64,000 bases of DNA from Blautia faecis (GCF_020554845.1 NZ_JAJCIA010000019.1:1-64000), one strand, 5' to 3'; shown: positions 8,034-17,747, counted from the first letter of the stretch. Translations and numbers: made by a program. Notes: generated by a model not told the origin, from the letters alone.

Positions 8034-10529
8034 ATGAAGCAGTCATTTAACGAAAACTGGGTATGCTACAGAACCGGAGAGAAAGAAAAGGCATTTGCAG
8101 TGACTCTTCCGCATGATGCCATGCAGCTGGATGAGAGAAGCGAGACAAGTGCCGGCGGTGTGAATATAGGATGGTATGAGGCGCAGGATTACACTTACGA
8201 GAAAACATTTATCCTTCCAGAGAAAGCGAAGGACGAGAAAGTGATACTGGAATTTGAGGGCGTTTACCGTAAGGCAACTGTATATCTCAACGGCGAAAAA
8301 GTGGCTTATCATTCTTATGGATATATCGGATTCTATGTAGATGCCACCAAGTATGTAAAATTCGGGGAAGAGAATGTGATCCGCGTGGAAGTGATCAACC
8401 ACGATCAGCCAAACAGCCGCTGGTATTCCGGTACCGGAATTTACCGTCCGGTGTGGCTGTATACAGTGCCGAAAAACCATCTGAGATTTGACAGTGTGAA
8501 GATCACTACACTGGATTATAAGGAGCCGAAGATCCGCGTGGAGGCATGGCCGAATGCTGCCGGCGAGGTGAAAGTGGAGATTCTGGAGAAACAGATTGTT
8601 ACCAGAAAAGCTGTGGCTGGCGAAAGTGCAGGCCAGACAGACGAGACCATAGAGCCGTGTATTGACGAAAATGCAGTACAACCAACTGTTCAAAATTCTG
8701 ACAAAGCATCAGATAAGATCATCGCCTTGGAAATTCTCCAGGCAGATGGTAAATTTTCCAGAGAAATTGCTCTTCCGGGAGCAAACCTTTGGAGCCCGGA
8801 AGCACCGAATCTTTACACCTGCCGCGTAACCTTCGGCGAGGATATTCAGGAAGAAACCTTTGGAATCCGTGTAGTAAGCTGTACTCCGGAAGAGGGCTTC
8901 TGTATCAACGGAAAACGTGTCCTGTTAAAAGGTGGCTGTATCCATCACGATAGCGGTCTTCTTGGTGCATGTGCGTATGAATTTGCAGAACGCCGTAAAA
9001 TCCGCATTCTTCTGGACGCTGGCTATAATGCAATCCGTTCTGCACATAACCCATGCTCCAAAGCACTTCTTCGTGCCTGTGACGAAATGGGAATGCTTGT
9101 AATGGACGAATATATTGATGGCTGGTATATCCATAAAACAAAGTATGACTATGCAGATGAGATTCTGGAAAACTACAGAAAAGACTTAAAAGATATGGTG
9201 GATAAGGACTATAATCATCCATCTGTGATCATGTATTCTACAGGAAATGAAGTGTCTGAGACTGCGCAGAAAAAGGGAATTTCCCTTACAAAATCCCTTA
9301 CAGACAGACTTCATGAGCTGGATTCCACCCGTCCTGTAAGCTGCGGAATCAATATCTTTTTTAACTTCTTAAGCTCTATGGGATTTGGTGTTTACAGCGA
9401 TAAAAAAGCAGACGAAGCTGCTGAGAATGCCAAGAAGAAAAAGGCTGTGGGAAGTGAATTTTATAACACGGTAGCCGGAATTTTTGGTGCCGGATTTATG
9501 AAAACAGGAGCAACTCTTTATCCATGTGATGTGAAAACAAGAGATGCATATGCCAATATGGATGTTGCAGGATATAACTATGGAATCAAGCGTTACCATC
9601 ATGATTTAAAGAAGTATCCCAAGCGAATTATTCTTGGAAGTGAAACCTTCTGTGCAGATGCGTACAGATTTATGCAGGAAGCAAAACGTGATAAGCGTAT
9701 CATTGGTGATTTCGTCTGGGCTGCTCAGGATTATCTGGGTGAGGTTGGAATCGGCGCATGGGAATATAAGGATTATGCACCTCGTTTTGATGGCGGCTGT
9801 GGCTGGGTAAGTGCCGGATCAGGCCGGATTGATCTCACAGGAAAGCCTCTTGGCGAGATGGCATATACCAGAGTTGCCTTTGAACTGGAGGATCTGGCAA
9901 TTGCAGTTATGCCGGTTGATCACACAAAGGATGCCCATTCCCCATCTGCATGGAAAATGACCAATGCCATGGAAAGCTGGTCCTGGGAGGGCTGTGACGG
10001 GAATGCTGCAAAAGTAGAAGTTTACACCCGTGCAGATCATGTGAAGCTGTATATAAACGGTAAGTGTGTAGGCACTAAGAAGCCGAAAAATGACTGCAAG
10101 GTATTCTTTGATACAACCTATCAGAATGGAGAAATCAAGGCTGTTGCCTATGATGCAAATGACAATATAATTGCAGAAAGGACACTGACAACAGCTGGAA
10201 AAGAGACGATTCTTGTAGCAGAACCAGAGCTTACCCGCGTGAATGCAGACACCGATCTTTGCTATGTGAGAATGCGCTATACAGACGAAAATGGTCAGAC
10301 AAAACCGCTGGTAAGAGGTCGAATCCAGCTTACAGTAGAAGGTGGCGAGCTTCTGGCATTTGGAAGCGCTTGCCCATATTATCCGGAAAGCTACCAGAGC
10401 AATGAGACAGATACTTATTATGGAGAAGCGCTGGCGATTATCCGTCCACAGGCTGGAGCTGGTAAAGTAGTTGTGAAAGCTGAATCTGAGCTTGGAAATG
10501 CAGAGAAAGAGATTGAAATATTAGATTGA
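8034..10529 (+). CDS. Glycoside hydrolase family 2 (beta-galactosidase-like)
   Basis: Retaining GH2 enzyme of 831 residues, cytoplasmic (no signal peptide). Order: sugar-binding jelly-roll domain (about 1-145, with SRWYSGTGIYRPVWLY), an immunoglobulin-like domain, the TIM barrel (about 285-600), and C-terminal beta domains. Acid/base Glu406 is in STGNEV and nucleophile Glu537 is in ILGSETF. NAIRSAHNPCS is the usual barrel motif. GH2 covers beta-galactosidase, beta-glucuronidase and beta-mannosidase; sequence alone does not fix the specificity here. It is preceded by AGGAGG and follows the esterase. It probably cleaves oligosaccharides brought in by the upstream importer. Confidence 0.9.
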   Translation: MKQSFNENWVCYRTGEKEKAFAVTLPHDAMQLDERSETSAGGVNIGWYEAQDYTYEKTFILPEKAKDEKVILEFEGVYRKATVYLNGEKVAYHSYGYIGFYVDATKYVKFGEENVIRVEVINHDQPNSRWYSGTGIYRPVWLYTVPKNHLRFDSVKITTLDYKEPKIRVEAWPNAAGEVKVEILEKQIVTRKAVAGESAGQTDETIEPCIDENAVQPTVQNSDKASDKIIALEILQADGKFSREIALPGANLWSPEAPNLYTCRVTFGEDIQEETFGIRVVSCTPEEGFCINGKRVLLKGGCIHHDSGLLGACAYEFAERRKIRILLDAGYNAIRSAHNPCSKALLRACDEMGMLVMDEYIDGWYIHKTKYDYADEILENYRKDLKDMVDKDYNHPSVIMYSTGNEVSETAQKKGISLTKSLTDRLHELDSTRPVSCGINIFFNFLSSMGFGVYSDKKADEAAENAKKKKAVGSEFYNTVAGIFGAGFMKTGATLYPCDVKTRDAYANMDVAGYNYGIKRYHHDLKKYPKRIILGSETFCADAYRFMQEAKRDKRIIGDFVWAAQDYLGEVGIGAWEYKDYAPRFDGGCGWVSAGSGRIDLTGKPLGEMAYTRVAFELEDLAIAVMPVDHTKDAHSPSAWKMTNAMESWSWEGCDGNAAKVEVYTRADHVKLYINGKCVGTKKPKNDCKVFFDTTYQNGEIKAVAYDANDNIIAERTLTTAGKETILVAEPELTRVNADTDLCYVRMRYTDENGQTKPLVRGRIQLTVEGGELLAFGSACPYYPESYQSNETDTYYGEALAIIRPQAGAGKVVVKAESELGNAEKEIEILD

Positions 10530-10619
10530 TTTAAAGTTCATATGCTTACCAGTTTTGCCAGAAACGGTTCCAAATTTGCCGAATTTTTCACAAATCCCAT
10601 TCCTTTTGCTATAGTAAAT

Positions 10620-10625
10620 CCAGCG
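10620..10625 (+). promoter_or_regulatory. Extended -10 promoter before the GH3 gene
   Basis: TATAGT at 10620-10625 is preceded by TG one base upstream (TGCTATAGT), an extended -10 element. No good -35 is seen. It lies about 87 bases before the chosen GH3 start and would give the GH3 and membrane-protein genes their own transcript. Confidence 0.4.
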
Positions 10626-10711
10626 GTTCAAACAGAACTGAAAGGACAGAGTAACTATCTGAAAAGTATGTGTTTATCTGTCAAAGGAAATTTATTAGGA
10701 GGAAAGGAAAT

Positions 10712-13700
10712 ATGAAAAAGCATACCGGGAAAATCTGGCGTGGTTTGGCAACAACTACAGCCTCACTTCTCACAATCACACTGGGCGGAAGCTCAATTGC
10801 AAATGCAAGAGTGGATTTCATTAATGCGACACTTGGAACCTCAAGCTACAAAATCGAGCAGGGAGATTCTGACTCTGATGGCATTTATTATGAATCTGAA
10901 TTTGATAATGTAGAGGATCTGGTAAAGGCTAAAGAACAGCTGGCTGCTGAAATTTCTTCAGAAGGTTCCGTTTTATTCAAAAATACAGATCAGACCCTTC
11001 CACTTGACAAATCCAAAGAAGCTGTTACCCTCTGGGGCTTAAACAGCCATCTTCCGGGAACCGGCGGATTAATTGGTTCCTCTGTTGTGGCTGATTCAGA
11101 GAATGGTCAGATCGCTTATGGTATTGAAGAAGCTATGGATGAAAGAGGCTTCACAGTAAATGAAACCATGAAAGGCTTTTATGCAAGTGAAACCTGCGCA
11201 CCATATTACAGAAAAGCTTCTTTCTTTGGAAATGAAGTTCCGGGCCATAGCCTTGTACCTGCTTTTTCCGCTTCTTATAATGAAGCAGATACATATACAG
11301 TAGGTGAGGCACCTGCTGAACTTTACACAGATGATATTCTGGAATCTGCTAAGGATACAACAGCAATTGTTGTTCTTTCCAGAGACAGTTCAGAGGCGTC
11401 TGACTACAGCACAAATATGAAGGATCCTAATGGGGACAGCTTCGACACCCCGATGTCTATCTCAGCTTACGAAAAAGAGATGATCCAGCTTGCAAAGGAA
11501 AATAGCAATGGCAAGGTGATCGTTTTGATCAACTCTGACGTTCCTATGGAAATCCAGGAACTGAAGGATGATCCGGAGATTGGAGCAATTCTTTGGACTG
11601 GACTTCCGGGAATGAATGGATTCCTTGGAGTATGTGATGTACTTTCTGGCGATGTGAATCCATCCGGTCATATTTCTGATACTTATGCCACAAGTTCTGT
11701 TTCTGCTCCGGCAATGACCAACTTTGGTCTTTATACTTATACTAATGCTTCCAATGCAGAATCTGGTGCAGAACTTACAGAAGCAGACAAGGGTGACTGG
11801 TATGTAGTAGAAACAGAAGGTATCTATATTGGTTATAAATATTATGAAACCCGTTACGAGGATACTGTTCTGGATCAGGGAAATGCAGCCACCACAGAAG
11901 GCTCTTCTACTGGCAAAGCATGGAACTATGTAGATGAAGTAACTTATCCGTTTGGATATGGTTTATCTTATACAACCTTTACTCAGGAGCTGGAAAGTGT
12001 AGATGTAATATCTGGGGAAAAGGGACTTGCAAAAGTGAAGGTAACCAATACCGGTGACGTTGCCGGAAAAGATGTTGTCCAGCTTTATGTACAGACACCA
12101 TATATAGAGGGCGGACTGGAGAAAGCTTCTATTCAGCTTCTTGATTTTGGAAAAACAGAGGTTCTTGAGCCTGGCGAATCACAGACTCTGGAAATTGAGT
12201 TCGCTCCGGAATATATGGCAAGCTATGATGAAAAAGCTGTAAAAGAAGATGGAACAGAGGGCGCATGGGTGCTGGATTCCGGTGATTATTATTTCACAAT
12301 CGGAAACGGTGCGCATGAAGCATTAAACAATGTCTTGGCGGTAAAAACAGATTCCACAGACGATCTGATCACAATTACAGACGATGAAACAATTGAGCCG
12401 GAAAATGTAGTGACAGTTTCTCTTGGTGAAGATAAAGAGACTTATTCTGAAAACGTAGAGAATGCATTCCAGGATTGCGATATTAACAATCTGATCCCGG
12501 ATACTGCTGAATACACTACACGTTCTGACTGGAGCAAGGGTTGGAAAGAAGTGGAAAGCATTACTCCAATAGAGGAAATGATGAAAGGTCTTACAAACTC
12601 CACTTATGAACTTACTGAGAATAGTGACGAAGAAGTTGTCTGGGGAGCTGACAACGGATTAAGCACCGTTGATTTCCTCCAGTTTAATGAGGATGGAACT
12701 TTCGCAGGTGCACTTCCTCTGTCTGATGAAAAATGGGATCAGCTTATGGATCAGCTGACTTTGGAAGAGGCTGCCAACTTTATTGAGAAAGCAGGAGATA
12801 AAAACTTTGAGAAGCTGGATTCTATTTTCCTGCCAGAAGCAATCTGGTATGACGGACCGATCGGTTACAGCTACGACCAGATTGCAGGATATGCAACCCG
12901 CTGGAATGAATCCAACTCTTCCGAGCCGACTTATGTTTCTTCAGACAACGAATATGCTTCCTACTCTATGAGCTCCATGCCTACAGAACCTGTAGTTGCA
13001 GCAACATTCAATAAAGAACTTGTAGAGAGAGAAGGAGAGCTCTTTGGTGAAGATGGATTGTGGTCCAATGCCAACTCCATTGCAGCACCTGGTCTTAACA
13101 TTCACCGTGCACCTTACTGCTCCAGAAATCATGAATATTATTCAGAAGATGCCATGCTTACCAACCTGTTGGGACAGGCTGTCTGCAAAGGCGGAAAATC
13201 CAAAGGTCTTATGATGATGCCGAAACACTATATCATGAATCATCAGGAGTTAAACCGTTCCGGTGTTTCCACATTCTTCACAGAGCAGGCTGCAAGGGAA
13301 AATGAACTCCGTGCATTCCAGGGAGCTATGGAAAATAACTATGCGCAGGGAATCATGACAGGCTTCAACCGTCTTGGAACTGTATATTCAGGAGCTTCCG
13401 AAGCTTCACAGGTGCAGGTTGCACGTAACGAGTGGGGCTTTGAAGGCTGGATCGTAACAGATATGATCAACGGTGCTGATTACATGAACTGGAGAGATAT
13501 TGTATTTGGCGGCGGTGGCGGATGTCTTACAACTTCCGCATATGAAAGCGCTAATATTGGTTCCATGACTTCAACCGAGAACCTGAAGCTGATTGCAAAG
13601 GACTCTGCTTTCCAGAAAAAGATGAAAGAAACAATTAAATATTTCGTATATAATACAGTTGCAAGTAATGATATGAATACAATTACAACCTCCACTAAAT

Positions 13701-13840
13701 ATATTCACGTTCTTACATGGTGGCAGATTGCCTTTATGGCAGCAGAGGTGGTATTTGGACTTCTGACACTTTTGTTTGCAGTTATGTACCTTCGAAATTC
13801 ACTTCGCAAAAAGACAGTTTACGTGAAGGAGGACAAGTAA
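10712..13840 (+). CDS. Glycoside hydrolase family 3, permuted domain order, membrane-anchored
   Basis: 1042 residues from the ATG at 10712, which has AGGAGG just upstream; an in-frame upstream start would lack this site. Domain order is reversed relative to standard GH3. The alpha/beta sandwich (GSVLFKNTDQTLPL, about residue 90) and a fibronectin-III-like domain (VTNTGDVAGKDVVQLYVQ) come first. The TIM barrel follows (QLTLEEAANFI near 685, with nucleophile candidate Asp917 in VTDMINGADY). An N-terminal signal or anchor segment and a C-terminal transmembrane helix (about 1005-1030, then basic residues) suggest a surface-tethered enzyme. Reversed GH3 order is known from some ruminal beta-glucosidases; substrate here is probably a beta-glucoside or related. 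Confidence 0.9.
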   Translation: MKKHTGKIWRGLATTTASLLTITLGGSSIANARVDFINATLGTSSYKIEQGDSDSDGIYYESEFDNVEDLVKAKEQLAAEISSEGSVLFKNTDQTLPLDKSKEAVTLWGLNSHLPGTGGLIGSSVVADSENGQIAYGIEEAMDERGFTVNETMKGFYASETCAPYYRKASFFGNEVPGHSLVPAFSASYNEADTYTVGEAPAELYTDDILESAKDTTAIVVLSRDSSEASDYSTNMKDPNGDSFDTPMSISAYEKEMIQLAKENSNGKVIVLINSDVPMEIQELKDDPEIGAILWTGLPGMNGFLGVCDVLSGDVNPSGHISDTYATSSVSAPAMTNFGLYTYTNASNAESGAELTEADKGDWYVVETEGIYIGYKYYETRYEDTVLDQGNAATTEGSSTGKAWNYVDEVTYPFGYGLSYTTFTQELESVDVISGEKGLAKVKVTNTGDVAGKDVVQLYVQTPYIEGGLEKASIQLLDFGKTEVLEPGESQTLEIEFAPEYMASYDEKAVKEDGTEGAWVLDSGDYYFTIGNGAHEALNNVLAVKTDSTDDLITITDDETIEPENVVTVSLGEDKETYSENVENAFQDCDINNLIPDTAEYTTRSDWSKGWKEVESITPIEEMMKGLTNSTYELTENSDEEVVWGADNGLSTVDFLQFNEDGTFAGALPLSDEKWDQLMDQLTLEEAANFIEKAGDKNFEKLDSIFLPEAIWYDGPIGYSYDQIAGYATRWNESNSSEPTYVSSDNEYASYSMSSMPTEPVVAATFNKELVEREGELFGEDGLWSNANSIAAPGLNIHRAPYCSRNHEYYSEDAMLTNLLGQAVCKGGKSKGLMMMPKHYIMNHQELNRSGVSTFFTEQAARENELRAFQGAMENNYAQGIMTGFNRLGTVYSGASEASQVQVARNEWGFEGWIVTDMINGADYMNWRDIVFGGGGGCLTTSAYESANIGSMTSTENLKLIAKDSAFQKKMKETIKYFVYNTVASNDMNTITTSTKYIHVLTWWQIAFMAAEVVFGLLTLLFAVMYLRNSLRKKTVYVKEDK

Positions 13841-13841
13841 T

Positions 13842-14264
13842 ATGGGATATCTGAAAAATAAAACATTTGGTTTTTACTTAAGCTTTGTGGCTGCAATCCT
13901 TGCGCTGATCGGCTTTGTAATGTACCGCCAGTCAGGACATACAGAATCTTATATTGAGGTTCTGCTGCTTGTAACAGTGGTTCTGCAGATTCTTGCGATG
14001 ATCGTTTTGAAGGTGGCACCTGATTTTAAGTGGACAAGCCTTCTGCTTACTGCAAATGCAATTCTGACTGCAGCAGCACTTGTTAACAGTTTTTATACAC
14101 AAGTTGATTTTATTGGATATGTGGTATCAGGACTTTATGAGTTTGCAACCATAAAAAAATTCATAATTTCAGCCGTACTTATGGCACTTTCCATGATTGC
14201 ATATATTGTTTCCTCTTATTCTGGATTTCAGAAATGCACTTGTAAGGATGAGACAAAAGCTTGA
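13842..14264 (+). CDS. Small multi-pass membrane protein, unknown function
   Basis: 140 residues with about four hydrophobic helices (about 10-28, 40-58, 62-84 and 112-132) and a Cys-containing basic tail. It begins 2 bases after the GH3 stop, so it is almost certainly translated from the same mRNA. I recognise no named family. The tight coupling to a membrane-anchored GH3 suggests a partner in the membrane, for example for anchoring or stability, but nothing in the sequence proves this. Confidence 0.75.
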   Translation: MGYLKNKTFGFYLSFVAAILALIGFVMYRQSGHTESYIEVLLLVTVVLQILAMIVLKVAPDFKWTSLLLTANAILTAAALVNSFYTQVDFIGYVVSGLYEFATIKKFIISAVLMALSMIAYIVSSYSGFQKCTCKDETKA

Positions 14265-14304
14265 TTTATCTGCTGTAAAATATGGCACAAATTAATATTT
14301 ACAT

Positions 14305-14358
14305 GGTATAATGAAAAAGCCGGAATGCCCAAAAGGACTCCGGCTTTTTCATTATACC
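14305..14358. terminator. Long bidirectional hairpin between GH3 operon and LytTR regulator
   Basis: Nineteen-base perfect arms (14305-14323 and 14340-14358), extendable by one A-T pair, enclose a short loop. The inner AAAAAGCCGG/CCGGCTTTTT forms a classical terminator for the GH3 operon. The outer part contains TGGTATAAT, an extended -10 (hexamer 14307-14312), so a promoter for the regulator at 14372 would lie inside the left arm. The regulator's ribosome site GGAGG begins at 14361, just outside the right arm. Confidence 0.75.
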
Positions 14359-14371
14359 ATGGAGGATAACT

Positions 14372-15082
14372 ATGATTACCATTGCTATTGTGGAAGATGA
14401 TAAGAAAAGTGCAAAAATTCTTCAAGACTATATATTACGCTATTCAGAAGAAAAACAGGAACCGTTAGCTGTAGAATGCTTTGAAAACGGATTAAATTTT
14501 ATCAGCGATTATAAAGCCAGCTGCGACATTGCTCTTATGGATATTGAAATGCCTCATATGAATGGTCTTGACACCGCCAGAAAACTGCGGGAATTTGATA
14601 GCCAGATTCCTCTTATTTTTATTACCAATATGGCGCAATATGCCATTAACGGATATGAAGTGCAGGCTCTTGATTTTATGGTAAAGCCTATTGAATATTT
14701 CAACTTTTCGCTGAAACTGGACAAAGCGATCCGAATCTGTAAAAAGCTTCATGGTTATCAGATATATGTTCCTTCTGAACAGGGAACTGTTAAAATTGAT
14801 ATTGCAGATCTGATTTATATTGAAAGTGCAAAGCATTATCTTTATCTTCATACTTCGAAAGAGACCTTTCGCCTGCGAAGCACAATGGGAGATTTTATAG
14901 CACAGCTTCCGACAGGTCGCTTCTCCTGTTGCAGCAAATCCTTTTGTGTAAATCTGGAATGGATTTCCCGCTATCAGGGAAACAGCGTGTTTGTAAATGG
15001 AAAGGAATTATCGATTTCCCGTTCTTATAAAAAAACTTTTATAGATCAAATGACAATGTACATTAACCGGGGAGGAAACTGA
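14372..15082 (+). CDS. LytTR-family response regulator (AgrA/VirR-like)
   Basis: 236 residues. The receiver domain (1-125) has EDD at the N-terminus, phospho-acceptor Asp57 in LMDIEMP and Lys in MVKPIEYF. The C-terminal LytTR DNA-binding domain (about 135-236) has IESAKHYLYLHT and the conserved FSCCSKSFCVNLEWI motif. Its stop is directly followed by the GTG of the kinase gene, so the two form one operon. It is paralogous to the regulator at 32337, sharing the TNMAQYAINGYEV-type region. Because the adjacent kinase is broken, the regulator may be unphosphorylated or cross-talk with another kinase. Confidence 0.92.
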   Translation: MITIAIVEDDKKSAKILQDYILRYSEEKQEPLAVECFENGLNFISDYKASCDIALMDIEMPHMNGLDTARKLREFDSQIPLIFITNMAQYAINGYEVQALDFMVKPIEYFNFSLKLDKAIRICKKLHGYQIYVPSEQGTVKIDIADLIYIESAKHYLYLHTSKETFRLRSTMGDFIAQLPTGRFSCCSKSFCVNLEWISRYQGNSVFVNGKELSISRSYKKTFIDQMTMYINRGGN

Positions 15083-15083
15083 C

Positions 15084-16364
15084 GTGGCAATTTATGAAAT
15101 ATTAGCTTCATCTACAAGTGAAATACAGGGAATTACCTGTTTTATCATCCAACTTTTTATAGCGGAAGCTATGTTCTTTTTCCATCTAAAAAAAAGGAAA
15201 CGCTTCTGGTTACGCCTGCTTGTAGGGGGAACTGCCTGTCTGCTTTTGGGAGTTACCCTTCCAATTATAATTGGTCAATATATAAGCGGAATTCGAACCT
15301 TTATTGTGCTTGTTTTTATGCAGCTTTACATGTGGTTTTGCTTCAGGCGTTCTTTTTTGGATATTTTATTTTGTACAATTGGAGCTTTTACTGTACAGAA
15401 TCTTGGAAGCAATATTCAGGTGCTGATTTGTATCGTGACCAAAACTTCTTTCAAGATGCTTTCCACGGAAATGGTCATTGGATTTACCATTGTATATATT
15501 ATTTGCTATCTCACTTGTGCAGCAAAAATAAAAAATTTTCCGAATATCAGCCAGAACAGAGTCCGTGTACTTTGGGTAGCCATTATTTCCTTATGTGTCT
15601 GCTGGCTCCTTCAAAGCTGGCTGATCAGTGAAAAGTTGGATATGGTTATGGCGTGCCGTGTTCCATTTGTATTCTGCTGTATTTTATCTCTTTTTATGCA
15701 GTTTGGGCTTCTGGAGCAGTCCCGGCTCAATGAAGAAAATCTGGCTCTTGAGCAGTTAATAAAGGAAAATGCAAAACAGTATGAGTTGTCAAAGAAAACA
15801 GTTGAAATCATTAACATGAAATGTCATGATCTTAAGCACCGGATTCTGGAATTGGAACAAGCCGGAAATGCAGATCATGGCTAGCTGGAAGAAATACGTA
15901 AAGCAGTAGATATTTATGACGGGCTTGCGAAAACAGGCTGCCAGCCATTGGATATTATTCTTTCAGAAAAGAATCTTCTTTGTGAAAAATATCAAATTAA
16001 GTTTTCATATATGATTGATGGAGAGAAGCTTACTGGTATTAAATCGGGAGATATCGCTGCCATATTTGGAAATGCTTTAGATAACGCTATTGAATGTGCA
16101 GCGGAGCTGCCAGTTGAAAAGAGAATTATCAGCCTCATCGGATATGCGAGACAGGATGTGATGGGGATTCATATTGAGAATTATTGCGAGGATGAACTGG
16201 AATTTCGTAATGGGCTTCCGGTGAGTACCAAAGGAGATGATAATTATCATGGCTTTGGCATGAAAAGTATTCAATATGTGGTGGAAAAATATGGCGGAAA
16301 TCTTGTGGCGAATTTGGAAGAAAAGATTTTTAGTGTAGATATTATTTTTCCAGTTCTAGATTAG
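15084..16364 (+). pseudogene. AgrC-like GHKL histidine kinase interrupted by an amber codon
   Basis: Begins with GTG behind GGAGG and reads as a GHKL kinase: six or so membrane helices (about 5-210), a coiled-coil, and phospho-acceptor His248 in CHDLKHRI. An in-frame TAG at 15882-15884 stops translation after 266 codons. The same frame then continues without other stops to 16364 and encodes the rest of the kinase, including the N-box-like FGNALDNAIE and the GFGMKSIQY G box. The intact paralogue at 33044 aligns across the stop. The break therefore separates the histidine from the ATPase domain. One nonsense change, a sequencing error, or two separate polypeptides (a restart ATG at 15948) are possible; the first is most likely. 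Confidence 0.8.
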
Positions 16365-16409
16365 AGCCTTTTTCAAACTGGGGAGGTGCCTTTTTTTGAA
16401 CGCAGATAT

Positions 16410-16555
16410 GCATTCCCCCGCTTCAAGTGCGCGGAGCACTAAGCGGCAGGTGAGGGGGAATGCTTCTGTCAGTGGGAGCCTTCAGCTCCCACTGACAGAT
16501 CGCGAAGCGACTGCGTTCATGAGCAAGTAGCGAAGCGGACCTGAAATGTCCGCTT
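16410..16555. repeat. Folded intergenic repeat cluster (three hairpins)
   Basis: Three palindromic structures are packed together: 16410-16463 (GCATTCCCCC/GGGGGAATGC with nested CGCTT/AAGCG and AGTGC/GCACT), 16465-16499 (15-base perfect arms, 5-base loop), and 16533-16555 (AAGCGGAC/GTCCGCTT). The last part is similar to 32246-32308, sharing GCGAAG, TATGAG/CATGAG and the terminal AAGCGGA hairpin. It separates the broken kinase gene from the convergent LacI gene and may act as a two-way terminator. It looks like a dispersed repeat family. Confidence 0.7.
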
Positions 16556-16578
16556 TAATAATATACGACAGCAATAAG

Positions 16579-17604
16579 TTAACTGGTAGTATTCCGGCGA
16601 ATCAGCACCGGAGTGATCTGTTTGTGAATTGGCTTTTCCAGTGGCTTAGGCGCTCGCTTTTTTTGCTCTTCCATCTGCTGCACCAGAAGCTCCATGGCAG
16701 TCTGTGCAATAACATCAATTTGCTGACCGACAGTTGTGATCGGAAGGATTGATTCACTGGCAATTGGAGAATTATCAAAACCTATAATTTCGTAAGTAGG
16801 TGGTAATTTACCATATTTCTGGAAAATTAAATTGAGAAACATATTGGCATAGGTATCATTCGCAAGAAAGATACCTTTTTTTTGATTCGGATACTTTTCT
16901 TCAATTCTTGTAAAGATACGTCTTATCACATTTAAAATCTCTTGATAAGAATTGCCGCTTACGCTTAGATCAATGTCATAAGGAACCTGATATTCTTTAC
17001 ATGTTTCCTCAAATGCACGTATACGATCATAAGCCGGGACTGTTTTTTCAACATTGACATTGATATGAATCAATATATCACATTTATCACGAATTAACAG
17101 GGAGGTAGCCTGAAGGGAACCCATATAATTGTCAGTGGTAATGCTGCTGATATATTCTGCCTCTCGCTCAATGGCAATGACAGGAATCTGATAGGAAGCC
17201 AGTTTTTGGGATGACAGTGTATGGCTTAAAACAATAAGCCCCTCAATCTGATAGGAAAGAAGCTCTTCAATATACTGTTGTTCCTCTTCGGCACCGTGTT
17301 CACTGGAAAAAACAAGAAATTTGTAATGGTAGTTACTATAGCTTGAAAGAAGCTGTGTCAGCATTTCAGAGTAGTAATGCAAGTAGAGATTTGGAACAAT
17401 AATTCCGATAAACTCACTTTTACCATTTGCCAGAACTTTTGCAAGTTTATTTTTTTTATAGCCAAGGGTATCAAGGGCCTGTGAAATCTTTTCCTGATTT
17501 TCAAGCGTAAGAGAATCGGGATGATTGAAATACCGTGATATTGTAGTTTTTGAAAAATGAGTATATTCTGCAATATCTGCAAATGTCACCTGTTTTTTTG
17601 CCAT
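16579..17604 (-). CDS. LacI-family transcriptional repressor of the sucrose/fructan genes
   Basis: 341 residues. An N-terminal LacI helix-turn-helix (TFADIAEYTHFSKTTISRYFN, 7-27) and hinge precede a periplasmic-binding-like effector domain (about 60-330; GIIVPNLYLHYYSEML, IIGFDNSPIASESILP). It is divergent from the ABC-GH32-fructokinase operon. Its own promoter on the minus strand (TTGCCT, 17 bases, TATACT; 17682-17710) abuts a large palindrome at 17712-17747, so it probably also regulates itself. By context the inducer is sucrose, fructose or a phosphorylated fructoside (inference). Confidence 0.93.
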   Translation of the reverse strand: MAKKQVTFADIAEYTHFSKTTISRYFNHPDSLTLENQEKISQALDTLGYKKNKLAKVLANGKSEFIGIIVPNLYLHYYSEMLTQLLSSYSNYHYKFLVFSSEHGAEEEQQYIEELLSYQIEGLIVLSHTLSSQKLASYQIPVIAIEREAEYISSITTDNYMGSLQATSLLIRDKCDILIHINVNVEKTVPAYDRIRAFEETCKEYQVPYDIDLSVSGNSYQEILNVIRRIFTRIEEKYPNQKKGIFLANDTYANMFLNLIFQKYGKLPPTYEIIGFDNSPIASESILPITTVGQQIDVIAQTAMELLVQQMEEQKKRAPKPLEKPIHKQITPVLIRRNTTS

Positions 17605-17681
17605 AAAAATTTAATCTCCTTATAAATAAATGAGAATAATATTGGGGAATCTTTTAATTACTGGGATTATATTATTTTTTT

Positions 17682-17710
17682 AGTATAGCAATTATTTAAA
17701 AAAAAGGCAA
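17682..17710 (-). promoter_or_regulatory. Promoter of the LacI-type repressor gene
   Basis: On the minus strand TTGCCT (17705-17710) and TATACT (17682-17687) are 17 bases apart, a near-consensus sigma-A promoter about 78 bases before the repressor start. The operator palindrome at 17712-17747 begins one base upstream of its -35. Confidence 0.7.
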
Positions 17711-17711
17711 T

Positions 17712-17747
17712 GCTAAAATAACCGATTACGTAACCGGTTATTTTAGC
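17712..17747. promoter_or_regulatory. Upstream LacI-type operator, 36-bp palindrome
   Basis: The arms of a 36-base inverted repeat read GCTAAAATAACCG and CGGTTATTTTAGC. It contains TAACCGATTA and TAACCGGTTA, the second an exact copy of the core of the downstream operator. It sits between the two divergent -35 elements, so a bound repressor could act on both promoters and loop to the second operator about 75 bp away. Confidence 0.75.

Noticed and set aside
15882-15884. TAG read as pyrrolysine or suppressed by the tRNA-Tyr
   Set aside because: No pyrrolysine genes were seen and the tRNA anticodon is GTA, which does not read TAG.
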